Shown: one piece after another, positions 8,792 through 17,584 of the stretch
Numbering within the stretch: the stretch's first letter is position 1
Layout: the number at the start of each line of letters is the position of its first letter
Source of the DNA: Lentzea xinjiangensis
GTDB lineage: Bacteria > Actinomycetota > Actinomycetes > Mycobacteriales > Pseudonocardiaceae
NCBI RefSeq assembly: GCF_900110955.1
Contig: NZ_FOFR01000017.1
Location: forward strand, 1 to 64,000
DNA length: 64,000 nt
Reading direction: 5' to 3'
The notes under the pieces: generated by a model
Told to the model about the DNA's origin: nothing
What the model saw: only the letters and a program-made list of their open reading frames with translations
Database searches by the model: none
Program-made: the position numbers and the translations under genes

Positions 8792-9680
8792 GAACTCGAT
8801 CCTGGTCGAGACGCGGGACCACCCCGATGAGGAGTGGGCGGCCGGTGACGCGAGGACGGCGTTCGGTTTCGAGTCGCCCTTCGCCCCGTCCTGGGAGGCG
8901 GAGCGCGCTCTCGCCGACGGCGTGGCCGAGGGAGACCTCCTGCTGCCGTTCCAGCCGTTGTCGTTCCGCGACTTCATGTTGTACGAGCAGCACAACATCG
9001 ACGCGGCCCGCGGGTACGTCGGGCGCTACCGGCGCGGTGTGGCGGGGCTGGCACGGGCCTACGAGGCCGTCACCCGCTCGGTCTTCCCGGCGTTTCGCCC
9101 CAAGCCCCTGTGGTACCGGCAACCGATCTACTACATGGGCAACGCCGCCACCATCGTGCCCAGTGGCACCGTGGTGCGCGCACCTGGTTACACAAAGGCG
9201 CTGGACTACGAGCTGGAGCTGGCGTTCGTGTTGCGCAGCCCGTTGCTCGACGCCTCTCCCGCAGAAGCCGAGCAGGCCATCGGCGCGTTCGTCGTCCTGT
9301 GCGACTTCAGCGCGCGAGACGTCCAGATCGCGGAGATGAACAGCGGCTTCGGACCGCAGAAGGCGAAGCACTTCCTGACCTCGCTGTCGAGCACGGCGGT
9401 GTCCGCCGCGGACGTCCTTCCACAGTGGACGAAGCTGCGGGCACGGGTGGAGATCAACGGGAAGACCGTGGCGAACCCGGACGCCGGCCGGTCCCGCTGG
9501 TCCCTCGGCGAGGTGCTGGCGCACGCTTCGGCGGGCGAGCGGCTCCACGCCGGCGAGCTGTTCGCGACCGGCACCTTCGTCGGTGGCTCCGGGATGGAGA
9601 TCGGGCGCTGGCTGCAACCGGGGGACTACCTGCGCCTCGACATCGACGGCGTGGGCACGGTCGAGCACCGCATCCTCTGA
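8763..9680 (+). CDS. Fumarylacetoacetate hydrolase family protein
   Basis: A 305-aa protein. ATG 8763 follows GGAAGG by about five bases. The C-terminal FAH fold has the metal-binding acidic residues (Y-E-L-E-L-A-F-V-L and F-V-V-L-C-D-F-S-A-R-D), the Q-K-A-K-H-F catalytic-lysine region and the L-F-A-T-G-T-F-V-G-G-S-G-M-E turn. Such enzymes cleave C-C bonds in diketo acids, usually with Mg or Ca, in aromatic-catabolic or related pathways. The start lies inside the decayed sigma-factor frame. Confidence 0.85.
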   Translation: MQIRRRLAAENSILVETRDHPDEEWAAGDARTAFGFESPFAPSWEAERALADGVAEGDLLLPFQPLSFRDFMLYEQHNIDAARGYVGRYRRGVAGLARAYEAVTRSVFPAFRPKPLWYRQPIYYMGNAATIVPSGTVVRAPGYTKALDYELELAFVLRSPLLDASPAEAEQAIGAFVVLCDFSARDVQIAEMNSGFGPQKAKHFLTSLSSTAVSAADVLPQWTKLRARVEINGKTVANPDAGRSRWSLGEVLAHASAGERLHAGELFATGTFVGGSGMEIGRWLQPGDYLRLDIDGVGTVEHRIL

Positions 9681-9748
9681 CGCCTCCGGTGCGAGCGCGT
9701 CACCACAAGGCAGTGTTCAAAGCAGTAGCAACGACGTCGGGGGAGCCC

Positions 9749-9912
9749 GTGCAGATCGGGTTCACGATGCCGCAGGCGGGTGCGGTCGCCTGGCAGGCAC
9801 CGCGAGCGGCCGGGTACGCGCGCGAGGCCGAACAGCTCGGGTGATCTACCAGGCGGACGACGTCGACCACATGCTGGAGCAGGTCGGGGGCATCCTGTCG
9901 AACCGGCGCTAG
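9749..9912 (+). pseudogene. Remnant of LLM-class oxidoreductase
   Basis: GTG 9749 with GGGGAG upstream starts Q-I-G-F-T-M-P-Q-A-G-A-V-A...A-R-E-A-E-Q-L-G, the usual N-terminus of LLM/F420 oxidoreductases, then stops. In another frame just downstream comes a tail-like D-D-V-D-H-M-L-E-Q-V-G-G-I-L-S. The roughly 250 central codons are gone, so this is an internally deleted gene. Confidence 0.6.
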
Positions 9913-10790
9913 CGGAGGGCCCGCGCGCCGGCCGTCCGGTCGCCGCCGAGCTGCCGGAGCAGGACGAGCGCCTCCTCGGAGGGCGAGCCGGCGACAGTCG
10001 TCCACACGATCAGCGACTGGTCCGGTGAGCGCGCGATCGACAGCGTCTGCTGCGTCACGGTCACCGTGCCGACGACGGGATGGCGCAGCTCGTAGGACGC
10101 GACGTCGCAGGGCGCCGCGCGGTGGTCGCCCCAGAGCGCGACGAACTCCGGGCTCTTCATCGTCAGCTCGCCGATGAGCTCGGCGAGCAGCGGGTCCCGC
10201 GGGTGCCTGCCGACGGTGATCCGCAGGTTGGCGACCACCGTGCGGGCCTTGCGCTTCCAGTCCGCGTACAGCTCCCGGCAGTGCGGGTCGAGGAACAGCA
10301 TCCGGCTCGTGTTCGGCCGCCCCGCCGGGGTGTCCGGGCCGCGGAAGTCCAGGTGGCCCGCCAGCAGGGCGTGGCCGAGGGTGTTCCACGCCAGCACGTC
10401 CGTGCGACGGCCGAGCACCACGGCCGGCACGCCGTCCACGGCGCGCAGCAGGTCCCGCGTCTCGTCGGCGAGCTTCTCGGGCCGGGACCGGCGCGCGGGG
10501 AGCGTGCGGCGGCCGGCGTCGGCGAGCCGGGTGAGGTGCTCGCGTTCGTGGTCGTCGAGCAGCAGGGCGCGGGCGATCGCGTCGAGCACCTCGGCCGAGG
10601 CCCCGCGGGACAGCCCCTGCTCCAGCCTCGTGTAGTACGAGACGCTGACGCCCGCCAGTTCGGCCAGTTCCTCGCGCCGGAGCCCGGCCACCCGCCTGCG
10701 GGGACCGAGATCGCGCAGGCCGGCGTCCTCCGGCCGCAGCAGCGCGCGTCGGGCCTGGAGGAAGTCGCCGAGTGGGCCGGGTCCGTCCAT
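9909..10790 (-). CDS. XRE-family regulator with MmyB-like C-terminal domain
   Basis: About 293 aa from ATG 10790 (M-D-G-P-G-P-L-G-D). The N-terminal HTH reads L-R-R-E-E-L-A-E-L-A-G-V-S-V-S-Y-Y-T-R-L-E-Q-G. The C-terminal 180 residues are the MmyB-like ligand-binding domain (P-A-V-V-L-G-R-R-T-D-V-L-A-W-N near residue 125). Actinomycetes have many copies, usually divergent from short-chain or hydrolase genes. Here it is divergent from an MBL hydrolase-esterase operon that it probably controls. Confidence 0.85.
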   Translation of the reverse strand: MDGPGPLGDFLQARRALLRPEDAGLRDLGPRRRVAGLRREELAELAGVSVSYYTRLEQGLSRGASAEVLDAIARALLLDDHEREHLTRLADAGRRTLPARRSRPEKLADETRDLLRAVDGVPAVVLGRRTDVLAWNTLGHALLAGHLDFRGPDTPAGRPNTSRMLFLDPHCRELYADWKRKARTVVANLRITVGRHPRDPLLAELIGELTMKSPEFVALWGDHRAAPCDVASYELRHPVVGTVTVTQQTLSIARSPDQSLIVWTTVAGSPSEEALVLLRQLGGDRTAGARALR

Positions 10791-10927
10791 GTTCCCAGTG
10801 TCCAGGGCGCGGCCGGTGCCCAGCCACACCCCGCGAGGGGTAGGACAACGCGGGAGTGGTTCGGGCGTGTCCGCGCGGCCAGGCTCGGTCCCGGCCGGAC
10901 GCAGACCACGAACCGAGGGCGGAGCAC

Positions 10928-11845
10928 ATGCAGCAGGAACCCGACCAGATCGTCCTGGGCGATGTCACGATCACCCGAGTCGAGGAGTTCTACGGCTCGG
11001 TCGAGATGACCCCGGCCCAGTTCTTCCCGGACAGCTCCGGCGGCTCGTGGGACGAGCACCGCGGCTGGCTGGCGCCCGACTTCTGGAACCCGGGAACGGA
11101 CGAGTGCCACGCGGCGGTCCAGTCCTGGCTGCTGCGCAGCGAGGGGCGCACCATCCTCGTCGACACCGGCGTGGGCAACCACAAGGACCGGCCGTACTCG
11201 CCGATCTGGAGCCGGCTGGACACGGACTACCTCGACCACCTCGCCGCCGCCGGCGTGCGGCCCGAGGACGTCGACGTCGTGGTCAACACGCACCTGCACG
11301 TCGACCACGTCGGCTGGAACACCCGGCTCGACGGCCGCGCCTGGGTGCCGACGTTCCCCAACGCCACGTACCTGATGACCCGGCGGGACTTCGAGTTCTG
11401 GGACCCGGCGGGTGAGCACAGGTCCGTGCTGGGCCGCGGGAACCAGAACGTCTTCGAGGACAGCGTCGCGCCGGTCCACGAGGCGGGGCTGACGCACCTG
11501 TGGGAGGGGTCGTACCGCATCGACGCGAACCTGCGGCTCGACCTCGCCCCTGGGCACACCCCCGGCTCGTCCGTGCTCGTCCTGGACTCCGGCGGTGATC
11601 GGGCCCTGTTCGTCGGGGACCTGCTGCACAGCCCGCTGCAGATCGTGGAGCCGGACGTCAACTCCTGCTTCTGCGAGGACCCGGCCGAGTCCAGGGCCAC
11701 CCGGCACGAGCTGCTCGGCCGTGCCGCCGAGGACAGGGCACTCGTCTTCCCCGCGCACTTCGGCGGCCAGGGCGCCGCGGAGGTCGAGCGCACCGGGTCG
11801 AAGTTCTCGATCAAGCAGTGGGCGCCCTTCTCCCGCATCTCCTGA
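10928..11845 (+). CDS. MBL-fold metallo-hydrolase
   Basis: A 305-aa protein; ATG 10928 follows GGAG by three bases. The metal motif N-T-H-L-H-V-D-H-V-G is present, with later ligands in A-P-G-H-T-P-G-S and L-F-V-G-D-L-L-H, and a final F-P-A-H-F-G. This is a Zn-dependent hydrolase of the lactonase-like group, possibly acting on lactones or esters. It sits 27 bp before the carboxylesterase, so the two are probably cotranscribed, facing away from the XRE regulator. Confidence 0.85.
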   Translation: MQQEPDQIVLGDVTITRVEEFYGSVEMTPAQFFPDSSGGSWDEHRGWLAPDFWNPGTDECHAAVQSWLLRSEGRTILVDTGVGNHKDRPYSPIWSRLDTDYLDHLAAAGVRPEDVDVVVNTHLHVDHVGWNTRLDGRAWVPTFPNATYLMTRRDFEFWDPAGEHRSVLGRGNQNVFEDSVAPVHEAGLTHLWEGSYRIDANLRLDLAPGHTPGSSVLVLDSGGDRALFVGDLLHSPLQIVEPDVNSCFCEDPAESRATRHELLGRAAEDRALVFPAHFGGQGAAEVERTGSKFSIKQWAPFSRIS

Positions 11846-11872
11846 CACCACAACCGAAACGGAGCGCTTCCC

Positions 11873-13321
11873 ATGACCCGGCCCGCAGACCCGGTCGTCG
11901 AGACCCCGGCGGGCGCCGTGCGCGGCGTCCGCGACGACTCCGGTGAGTTCTACCGCGCCATCCCCTACGCGGCAGCGCCGATCGGCGCCCGCCGGTTCGC
12001 CCCGCCCGCGCCGCACCCCGGCTGGCCCGGCGTTCGCGACGGCACGCGCCCTCCTCCCACAGCGCCCCAACCGGTCCGCGACTTCGGCCGGCTCGACATG
12101 AGCCCCTACTTCGGACCGGGCTGGGTCCGGGGCGAGGAGTACCTGACCGTCGACGTCCGCACGCCCGCCGCCGACGACGGCAGGCGCCCCGTCATGGTCT
12201 TCGTGCACGGCGGTGGGTTCGTCACCGGCTCGGCCCGCGCCCCGCTCCACGACGGCAGCGCGTTCGCCCGCGACGGCATCGTCCTCGTGACGGTGAACTA
12301 CCGCCTCGGCATCCCCGGTTTCCTCGACCTGGAGGGCGCCCCGGCCAACCGCGGGCTGCTCGACGTGCTCGCCGCGCTCGGCTGGGTGCGCGCCACCGTC
12401 GCCGCGTTCGGCGGCGACCCGGGCAACGTCACGGTTTTCGGCCAGTCCGCGGGCGCCACGCTCGTCGGAGCGCTGCTCGCGACGCCGGAGGCCACCGGCC
12501 TGTTCCGGCGGGCGATCATGCAGAGCGGAAGCGGCACCGGCGCCTTCACCACGGAACAGGCGCGCCGGGTCACCGCCGCGGCGGCCGCCGCGCTGGGCGT
12601 CGCGCCGACCGCCGAAGCGTTCGCCGCGATCCCGGACGAGCGCTTCCTCGAGATCTTGCCCGCACTGGCCGGGCTGGACCTGCGCACCGCCGGTGCCACG
12701 GACCCGCTGGCCGGCCTCAGCCCGTTCAGCCTGGTCCGCACGGTCCAGCCCGCCGACGGTCTCGCCGACGGCCCCGCCCGCGACGTCGACCTGCTGATCG
12801 GCACCAACACCGAGGAGGGCCACCTCTACGTCGTGCCGCGGGGCGACCTGGAGTCGTCCACGGAGGCAGACGTGCTCGCCGTCGCCGCCAGGGTGCACGC
12901 GGATCCGGAGGCCGAGGTCGCCGCGCTCCGCGCGGCACTGCCGGACGCGACACCGGGGGAGCTGCGTTCCGCGGTGCTCGGCAAGGCCCTGTTCGGGGCC
13001 GGTACCGAGCGCATGGCGCGCGCCCACGCGCAGATCTCGGGCGGCCGCACGCACGTCTACTCGTTCGGCTACCGCTCCACGGCCCTGAACGGACGGCTCG
13101 GCGCCGCCCACACCGTCGAACTGCCCTTCGTCTTCGACGTCGCCGACGAGCCCTGGCTGCACGGTGACACCGGCCTGCTCGGCCCCGGCCCCGTCCCGCC
13201 CGGCCTCGCGGCCGGGGTGCACGGCGCCTGGGTCGCGTTCGCCGGCACGGGGGAGCCGGGCTGGGCCGCGTACGACCCGCACCACCCCGTGGCGCGGGTG
13301 CTCGGGGCCGAACCCCGCTGA
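11873..13321 (+). CDS. Type-B carboxylesterase
   Basis: A 482-aa alpha/beta hydrolase of the COesterase family. The oxyanion-hole strand F-V-H-G-G-G-F-V-T-G-S is near residue 110. The nucleophile elbow F-G-Q-S-A-G is near residue 190, the acid is probably in T-N-T-E-E-G near 310, and the catalytic His in A-A-H-T-V-E-L-P-F near 415. No signal peptide is seen, so it should be cytoplasmic. Pairing with the MBL hydrolase suggests a two-step ester or lactone breakdown under XRE-regulator control. Confidence 0.85.
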   Translation: MTRPADPVVETPAGAVRGVRDDSGEFYRAIPYAAAPIGARRFAPPAPHPGWPGVRDGTRPPPTAPQPVRDFGRLDMSPYFGPGWVRGEEYLTVDVRTPAADDGRRPVMVFVHGGGFVTGSARAPLHDGSAFARDGIVLVTVNYRLGIPGFLDLEGAPANRGLLDVLAALGWVRATVAAFGGDPGNVTVFGQSAGATLVGALLATPEATGLFRRAIMQSGSGTGAFTTEQARRVTAAAAAALGVAPTAEAFAAIPDERFLEILPALAGLDLRTAGATDPLAGLSPFSLVRTVQPADGLADGPARDVDLLIGTNTEEGHLYVVPRGDLESSTEADVLAVAARVHADPEAEVAALRAALPDATPGELRSAVLGKALFGAGTERMARAHAQISGGRTHVYSFGYRSTALNGRLGAAHTVELPFVFDVADEPWLHGDTGLLGPGPVPPGLAAGVHGAWVAFAGTGEPGWAAYDPHHPVARVLGAEPR

Positions 13322-13328
13322 GCTCGCG

Positions 13329-13349
13329 CCGGGACTCACCCCGTCCCGG
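13329..13349. terminator. Short hairpin between convergent genes
   Basis: CCGGGAC (13329-13335) pairs with GTCCCGG (13343-13349) across a seven-base loop, between the esterase stop and the stop of the convergent secreted-protein gene. No T-run is present. Confidence 0.4.
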
Positions 13350-13372
13350 GCCGGCGTTGAATTCGGGTTACG

Positions 13373-13723
13373 TCAGCAATTCGGGCGGGTGCCACTCGTG
13401 CTGGCGACGTTGCCGCTCCAGATCCAGCCGAGCGTGCCGGAGGACCGGTCCCGCGCGTAGTACCAGAGGTTGCCGAGCTCGTTGAACTTCTTGCAGAAGA
13501 TGTCGGCGGTGCCGGAGCGGTTGCTGTAGACGTCGCAGTTCTGGCCGGGACCGTTGCGATAGGGCTCGGAACCGATGGTCTGAAGCGTTCCGCCGTTTCC
13601 GTCGCGACCGTACTGAGGGCAGACAACCGCTGCTTGAGCCGGTGACGCACCGATGCCGACAGCGGAGGAAACCACCATCACCCCCACGGCCGTCATTCGC
13701 CCGAAGAGTGCTCTTTTCGACAT
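13373..13723 (-). CDS. Small secreted Cys-containing protein
   Basis: A 116-aa protein from ATG 13723, with AAGGAG seven bases upstream. It has a typical Sec signal (M-S-K-R-A-L-F-G-R-M...) with a probable A-Q-A cleavage near residue 31. The mature part of about 85 aa carries four Cys (V-V-C-P, Q-N-C-D, I-F-C-K-K, R-P-N-C) and aromatic residues, suggesting a compact disulfide-bonded domain. I do not recognise a family. Confidence 0.7.
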   Translation of the reverse strand: MSKRALFGRMTAVGVMVVSSAVGIGASPAQAAVVCPQYGRDGNGGTLQTIGSEPYRNGPGQNCDVYSNRSGTADIFCKKFNELGNLWYYARDRSSGTLGWIWSGNVASTSGTRPNC

Positions 13724-14042
13724 TTGAATCTCCTTGCTGGTGTTTTTGGCGGAGATGAGGAGTTGTCCAACAAGAACACGGTGCTCTTCGGGCGGATACC
13801 GCCGGGTGAGTGACATCAATTCTTTTGATGGGTACGCATTAATACTCTGGGTGGTAGTCGCCGATGCGTTGACAACTGGTTTCGATTGTGAAACCGGAGT
13901 CAGTCGTCGCTCCGTCGCAACGAGTTGCCCGACGGCTGTAGCGCAACCGTGACAGGCCGGTCGAGGCACGCGGAAATCGTCCGGCCACGGTGAAGCGCAC
14001 GGGCTCCTTTCCCTGTGGGCCCACGGAAAAGGGAGCAACACC
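13724..14042. other. Divergent promoter region
   Basis: About 320 bp between the small secreted protein and the Tat-type protein. It is more AT-rich than its surroundings (around 13810-13880) and must hold both promoters. No clear -35/-10 pair or inverted repeat was identified. Confidence 0.4.
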
Positions 14043-15353
14043 TTGGCTGATGACGGAAAGATGAACCGGCGTTCGGCGCTGCGGGCCGCGGCCGTGCTGG
14101 CCGGTACCGCCGCGGCCGCGCCGCTGCTGCGCGAGCCGGCCGCGGCGCAGGCCGGTGCCGGCGGTGACGCCGACGCACTGTTCAAGGCCGGGAGGTTCGA
14201 GCAGGCCGGCCGCGCCTACGAGGAGATCCTCAGAGCGGACCCCGCGAACCTGCACGCCGCGCGCCGGCGCGGCCAGGTCGCGTTGCTGGGCAACAAGTTC
14301 CCCGACGCCGAGAAGTACCTCAAGATGGCGCTCCGGCTCGCGCCGGACGACAGGGACGCCCACAGGTTCCTGGGTGACTGCTACCTGAGGCAGGACGAGC
14401 TGGCCCTCTCCGTGCCCCACTGGCGGGCGATCGGCGACGAGACCCGCGCCACCTGGTTCGAGGCCGTCAGCGGTGAGCCGTACCGGATCCACGGCGACAC
14501 CGCGCGCCTGCCGTGGCGGCAGATGGACCCGATGCCGCTGGTGGAGGTCTCGGTCAACAACGGACCGCCGAAGCGCTTCACGTTCTACACCGGCGCACCG
14601 TGGCTGAGCCTGTCCAAGTCGGTGGCCGCGGAAGCCGGGCTGGCTCCCGTGGCCAAGCAGAACATCGAGTTCCTCAACGGGCGGGTATGGCAGTACTTCG
14701 GGGTGCTGGACTCCCTCGCGCTGGGGGGCATGGAGCTGCGCAACATCCCCGTGAGCTGGTCCGAGTGGGAGTCGGGCGAAGAGGTGGAGACCGAACACGA
14801 CGGCATGATCGGCATGTGGGTCTTCTACCACCTGCTGTCCACTTTCGACTACGCCGGCCGGTCGCTGGTCCTGCGCCGCAACACTCCCGACGCGGTCGCC
14901 GAGGTGCGCGCCGCCGCGGCACGGGTGGGCGCCCGGCCCCTGCCGATGTGGCTGGCCCGTGAGCACGGGCTGCACAGCCAGGGCAGCATCGCCGGCGCCA
15001 TCGGCTCGGGCACGGCGGTGGTGGGCGTGCTGTTCGGCGGGCACAGCGAGGTCGCCGGAGTCGTGAACGGGGAAGCGGCCAGGAGGTTGCGGATCCGGCT
15101 CGACCACGACCGCCCGGTCGAGACCTTCTCCGGCAGCCACCCGGTCGTCACCTACCCGTGCTATCCCGAGGAGCTCCGCCTCGGCGACGCCACCGCCAAC
15201 GGGGTCTACTGCTACACGAACCCGAACTCTCCGCTCGCTCCCAACGGGTTCGACGTGCCGGCCGCGTTCTTCCACAGCTTCCACAAACCCGGCAACGTCA
15301 CCCTGGACTTCACCACCATGACCCTGTTCACCGCGCGCGGCCCCGCAGGCTGA
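14043..15353 (+). CDS. Tat-exported TPR/retropepsin-like protein lacking catalytic Asp
   Basis: A 436-aa protein. The TTG at 14043 follows GGGAG by seven bases; ATG 14061 is the alternative. A Tat-like signal (N-R-R-S-A-L-R-A-A-A-V-L-A-G) is followed by one to two TPR motifs (about 45-135). Two retropepsin-like lobes follow, with the D-G-M-I-G-M-W-V-F flap-like turn typical of such proteins. In lobe 1 the D-T-G-A active site reads Y-T-G-A (near residue 182), and lobe 2 has L-F-G-G-H-S at the matching place. Both catalytic aspartates appear lost, so it may bind rather than cleave a peptide. Confidence 0.65.
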   Translation: MADDGKMNRRSALRAAAVLAGTAAAAPLLREPAAAQAGAGGDADALFKAGRFEQAGRAYEEILRADPANLHAARRRGQVALLGNKFPDAEKYLKMALRLAPDDRDAHRFLGDCYLRQDELALSVPHWRAIGDETRATWFEAVSGEPYRIHGDTARLPWRQMDPMPLVEVSVNNGPPKRFTFYTGAPWLSLSKSVAAEAGLAPVAKQNIEFLNGRVWQYFGVLDSLALGGMELRNIPVSWSEWESGEEVETEHDGMIGMWVFYHLLSTFDYAGRSLVLRRNTPDAVAEVRAAAARVGARPLPMWLAREHGLHSQGSIAGAIGSGTAVVGVLFGGHSEVAGVVNGEAARRLRIRLDHDRPVETFSGSHPVVTYPCYPEELRLGDATANGVYCYTNPNSPLAPNGFDVPAAFFHSFHKPGNVTLDFTTMTLFTARGPAG

Positions 15354-15482
15354 CACCGGCACCGCTGTTCCTCCTGACCGACGTGCTCGGGCCGCCCCGG
15401 CGGCTGGTCCTGCCTCGGCGGGACCAGCCGCTGCCGGCTCCGGCAGCGACCACTGGTTCGTCCACACCGTGCCCACTCGGTA

Positions 15483-15525
15483 TTGACAGAGCTCGCATCT
15501 GCGCACAACCATGGAAGCGCTCTCA
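15483..15525 (+). promoter_or_regulatory. TTGACA box and LacI/CebR-like operator before GH64 gene
   Basis: TTGACA lies at 15483-15488. The palindrome TGGAAGCGCTCTCA at 15512-15525 differs at two positions from the CebR-type site TGGGAGCGCTCCCA, which controls beta-glucan utilisation genes in actinomycetes. Sugar-responsive repression of the glucanase is inferred. No LacI gene lies nearby. Confidence 0.55.
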
Positions 15526-15619
15526 TAACCGGTCTGGACCAGTTCTCGGAGCGGAGGGCCCCGACCGCCCTGAACCGGTCGGGGTTCTGCTGACGGAGCA
15601 CCCCTGCACAAGGAGTCAC

Positions 15620-17206
15620 ATGCGTACGCGAACAAAGTGGTTGAGTGCGCTCGCCGTCCTGGCGGCGACCGCTTCGGCGGCCGTCGCGATCACACCGGTA
15701 CAGGCGATCGGCCCCGACCTGCTGCCCCTCAACGTCACCAACAACAGCGGCCGGTCCGAGGCCGTGCACCTGTACGTCCTGGGCACCGACATCCGCAACG
15801 GGCGCCTCGGGTACGTCAACCAGGCGGGCGCGTTCACGCCGTGGTCGCCGGGCGGCAACCCGCCGACGCCCGCGCCGGACGTGTCGATCGCCGGTCCCGG
15901 TCTCGGCGGCACCACCACGTTGCGGGTGCCCCGGTTCATCTCCGGCCGCGTCTACATGTCGTTCGGCGAGAAGCTCAAGTTCTTCCTGACGCCCGACGGA
16001 CTGGTGCAGCCGGCGCCGTGGGCGTCCGGCGACCCGAACAGCGGCATCCTGTTCGACTGGAGCGAGTTCACCTACAACGACGCCGGCCTGTGGCTCAACA
16101 GCTCCCAGGTGGACATGTTCGCCGTACCGCACGCCGTGACCGTGACGGGCGCGAGCGGTGCCACGAAGAAGACCGGTGAGCTCAAGTCCGGCGGGCGGGA
16201 CGCGGTCATCAACGGCATCCGCAACCAGGCGGGCTGGGGCGGGTCGATCATGTCCCGCCCGGACGGCACCGTGCTGCGCGTGCTCGCGCCGGGCAAGGCC
16301 GCCGACGTCGGCAAGTTCGACCCCCACTACCTGGACTCCTACATCACCCAGGCGTGGAACGCCTACACGACCAAGACGCTCACCGTGCAGCCGTTCGGCG
16401 ACCGGCCGGACGTGAAGTACTTCGGCCGCACCTCGGGCACCACGATGAACTTCACGAACTCCGCCGGACAGCAGGTGGCGTCATTCGCGAAGCCGTCCAC
16501 GGCGAACGTCTGGGGTTGCGACGGCGCGCTGCACGCACCCAACGACCAGGTGGTCGGCCCGATCGCGCGCACCCTGTGCGCCGCCCTGCACCGCTCCACG
16601 CTGGGCCGCATCGACGTCCAGCCCGGCGGCGGTCCCGCGGACTTCTACCAGGGCGCGATCACCAACCACTACTCGCGGCTCGTGCACCAGAACATGGTGG
16701 ACGGCAAGGCTTACGGGTTCGCGTTCGACGACGTGCAGGCGCAGGAGTCGCTGGTGCACGACGGCGACCCGCGTTCGGCGGGGATCATCCTCACCCCGTT
16801 CGGCGGCTCGGCGCCTCCGCCCGCGGCCGGCAGCATCGTCAGCGACTGGCACGGCAAGTGCATCGACGTGCCGAACTGGAACTTCGCCGACGGCCAGCGC
16901 CTGATCGTGTGGGACTGCACGGGCGGCACGAACCAGAAGTTCGAGTTCGTGGGCGGCACCATCCGCACGGAGAACAACAAGTGCGTGGACGTGGCGTGGG
17001 GCTCGACCGCGAACGGCGCGGCCGTGCAGCTCGCGACCTGTTCGGGGAACGCGGCTCAGCAGTTCGTGCTGTCCGGGGCGGGTGACCTGGTGAACCCGCA
17101 GGCGAACAAGTGCGTGGACATCGCCGAGTGGAACCCGAACAACGACGCGGTGCTGCACATGTGGGACTGCGTCGGCGGCGCCAACCAGAAGTGGCACCGC
17201 GGCTGA
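15620..17206 (+). CDS. Secreted GH64 beta-1,3-glucanase with ricin-B lectin domain
   Basis: A 528-aa protein. ATG 15620 has AAGGAG five bases upstream. Sec signal residues 1-30 end around V-Q-A. Residues about 35-390 form the GH64 catalytic domain (L-P-L-N-V-T-N-N-S-G-R-S-E-A-V at the start, F-D-W-S-E-F-T-Y-N and G-F-A-F-D-D-V-Q later). A Pro/Ala linker then leads to a CBM13/ricin-type trefoil (about 402-528) with three Q-x-W-like repeats (N-Q-K-F, A-Q-Q-F, N-Q-K-W-H). It should cut laminarin or fungal glucan outside the cell. A terminator follows directly. Confidence 0.9.
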   Translation: MRTRTKWLSALAVLAATASAAVAITPVQAIGPDLLPLNVTNNSGRSEAVHLYVLGTDIRNGRLGYVNQAGAFTPWSPGGNPPTPAPDVSIAGPGLGGTTTLRVPRFISGRVYMSFGEKLKFFLTPDGLVQPAPWASGDPNSGILFDWSEFTYNDAGLWLNSSQVDMFAVPHAVTVTGASGATKKTGELKSGGRDAVINGIRNQAGWGGSIMSRPDGTVLRVLAPGKAADVGKFDPHYLDSYITQAWNAYTTKTLTVQPFGDRPDVKYFGRTSGTTMNFTNSAGQQVASFAKPSTANVWGCDGALHAPNDQVVGPIARTLCAALHRSTLGRIDVQPGGGPADFYQGAITNHYSRLVHQNMVDGKAYGFAFDDVQAQESLVHDGDPRSAGIILTPFGGSAPPPAAGSIVSDWHGKCIDVPNWNFADGQRLIVWDCTGGTNQKFEFVGGTIRTENNKCVDVAWGSTANGAAVQLATCSGNAAQQFVLSGAGDLVNPQANKCVDIAEWNPNNDAVLHMWDCVGGANQKWHRG

Positions 17207-17224
17207 CACCCGACGTGCGGCTGA

Positions 17225-17254
17225 CGCCGGGGCGCCTCCGCGCCCCGGCGTTTT
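17225..17254 (+). terminator. Intrinsic terminator after GH64 gene
   Basis: Stem CGCCGGGGCG (17225-17234) and CGCCCCGGCG (17241-17250), six-base loop, followed by TTTT. Confidence 0.85.
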
Positions 17255-17287
17255 CCGTGTTCCTCGAAGACGGACGTGCTCGCTTCG

Positions 17288-17437
17288 TCAGTTCTCGGAA
17301 GGTGCTCGCGGCGTGATCGGCGGCTCCTGGAACAGGTTCGCCCAGCTCGGCTGGTCCACATGGGACGGAGCGGGCGGCACGTGCGGCTGGTGCGTCTCGG
17401 GGTGGCTGAACAGGTCGTTCGCCGCGTGCAAGGTCAT
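17288..17437 (-). CDS. Possible 49-residue small protein
   Basis: ATG 17437 has GGAAG six bases upstream. The product (M-T-L-H-A-A-N-D-L-F-S-H-P-E-T...) is rich in His and Pro and ends T-P-R-A-P-S-E-N. It has one Trp and no Cys, and is neither membrane-like nor secreted. I recognise no family. Position between a terminator and a divergent dehydrogenase gene, and a proper ribosome site, are the only support. It could be a regulatory peptide, a peptide precursor or chance. Confidence 0.4.
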   Translation of the reverse strand: MTLHAANDLFSHPETHQPHVPPAPSHVDQPSWANLFQEPPITPRAPSEN

Positions 17438-17584
17438 GGGTGCTTCCGATCGCTTCCGGAACAGCTGTGGTGGTCCGCGTAATACCCACCGCCGTCCGGG
17501 TTCAACCGGGTACTTCCGCGCTCCGCGGAGCCTCCGCCGCCGCGCCGGGAGCCCGGCGCTACTGTGCGGCACAGGGAGGACGAG

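Noticed and set aside
10163-13339. Open frame of over 1000 codons on the minus strand across XRE, MBL and esterase genes
   Set aside because: It is antisense to three well-supported genes and out of frame with the XRE gene; a codon-bias artefact.
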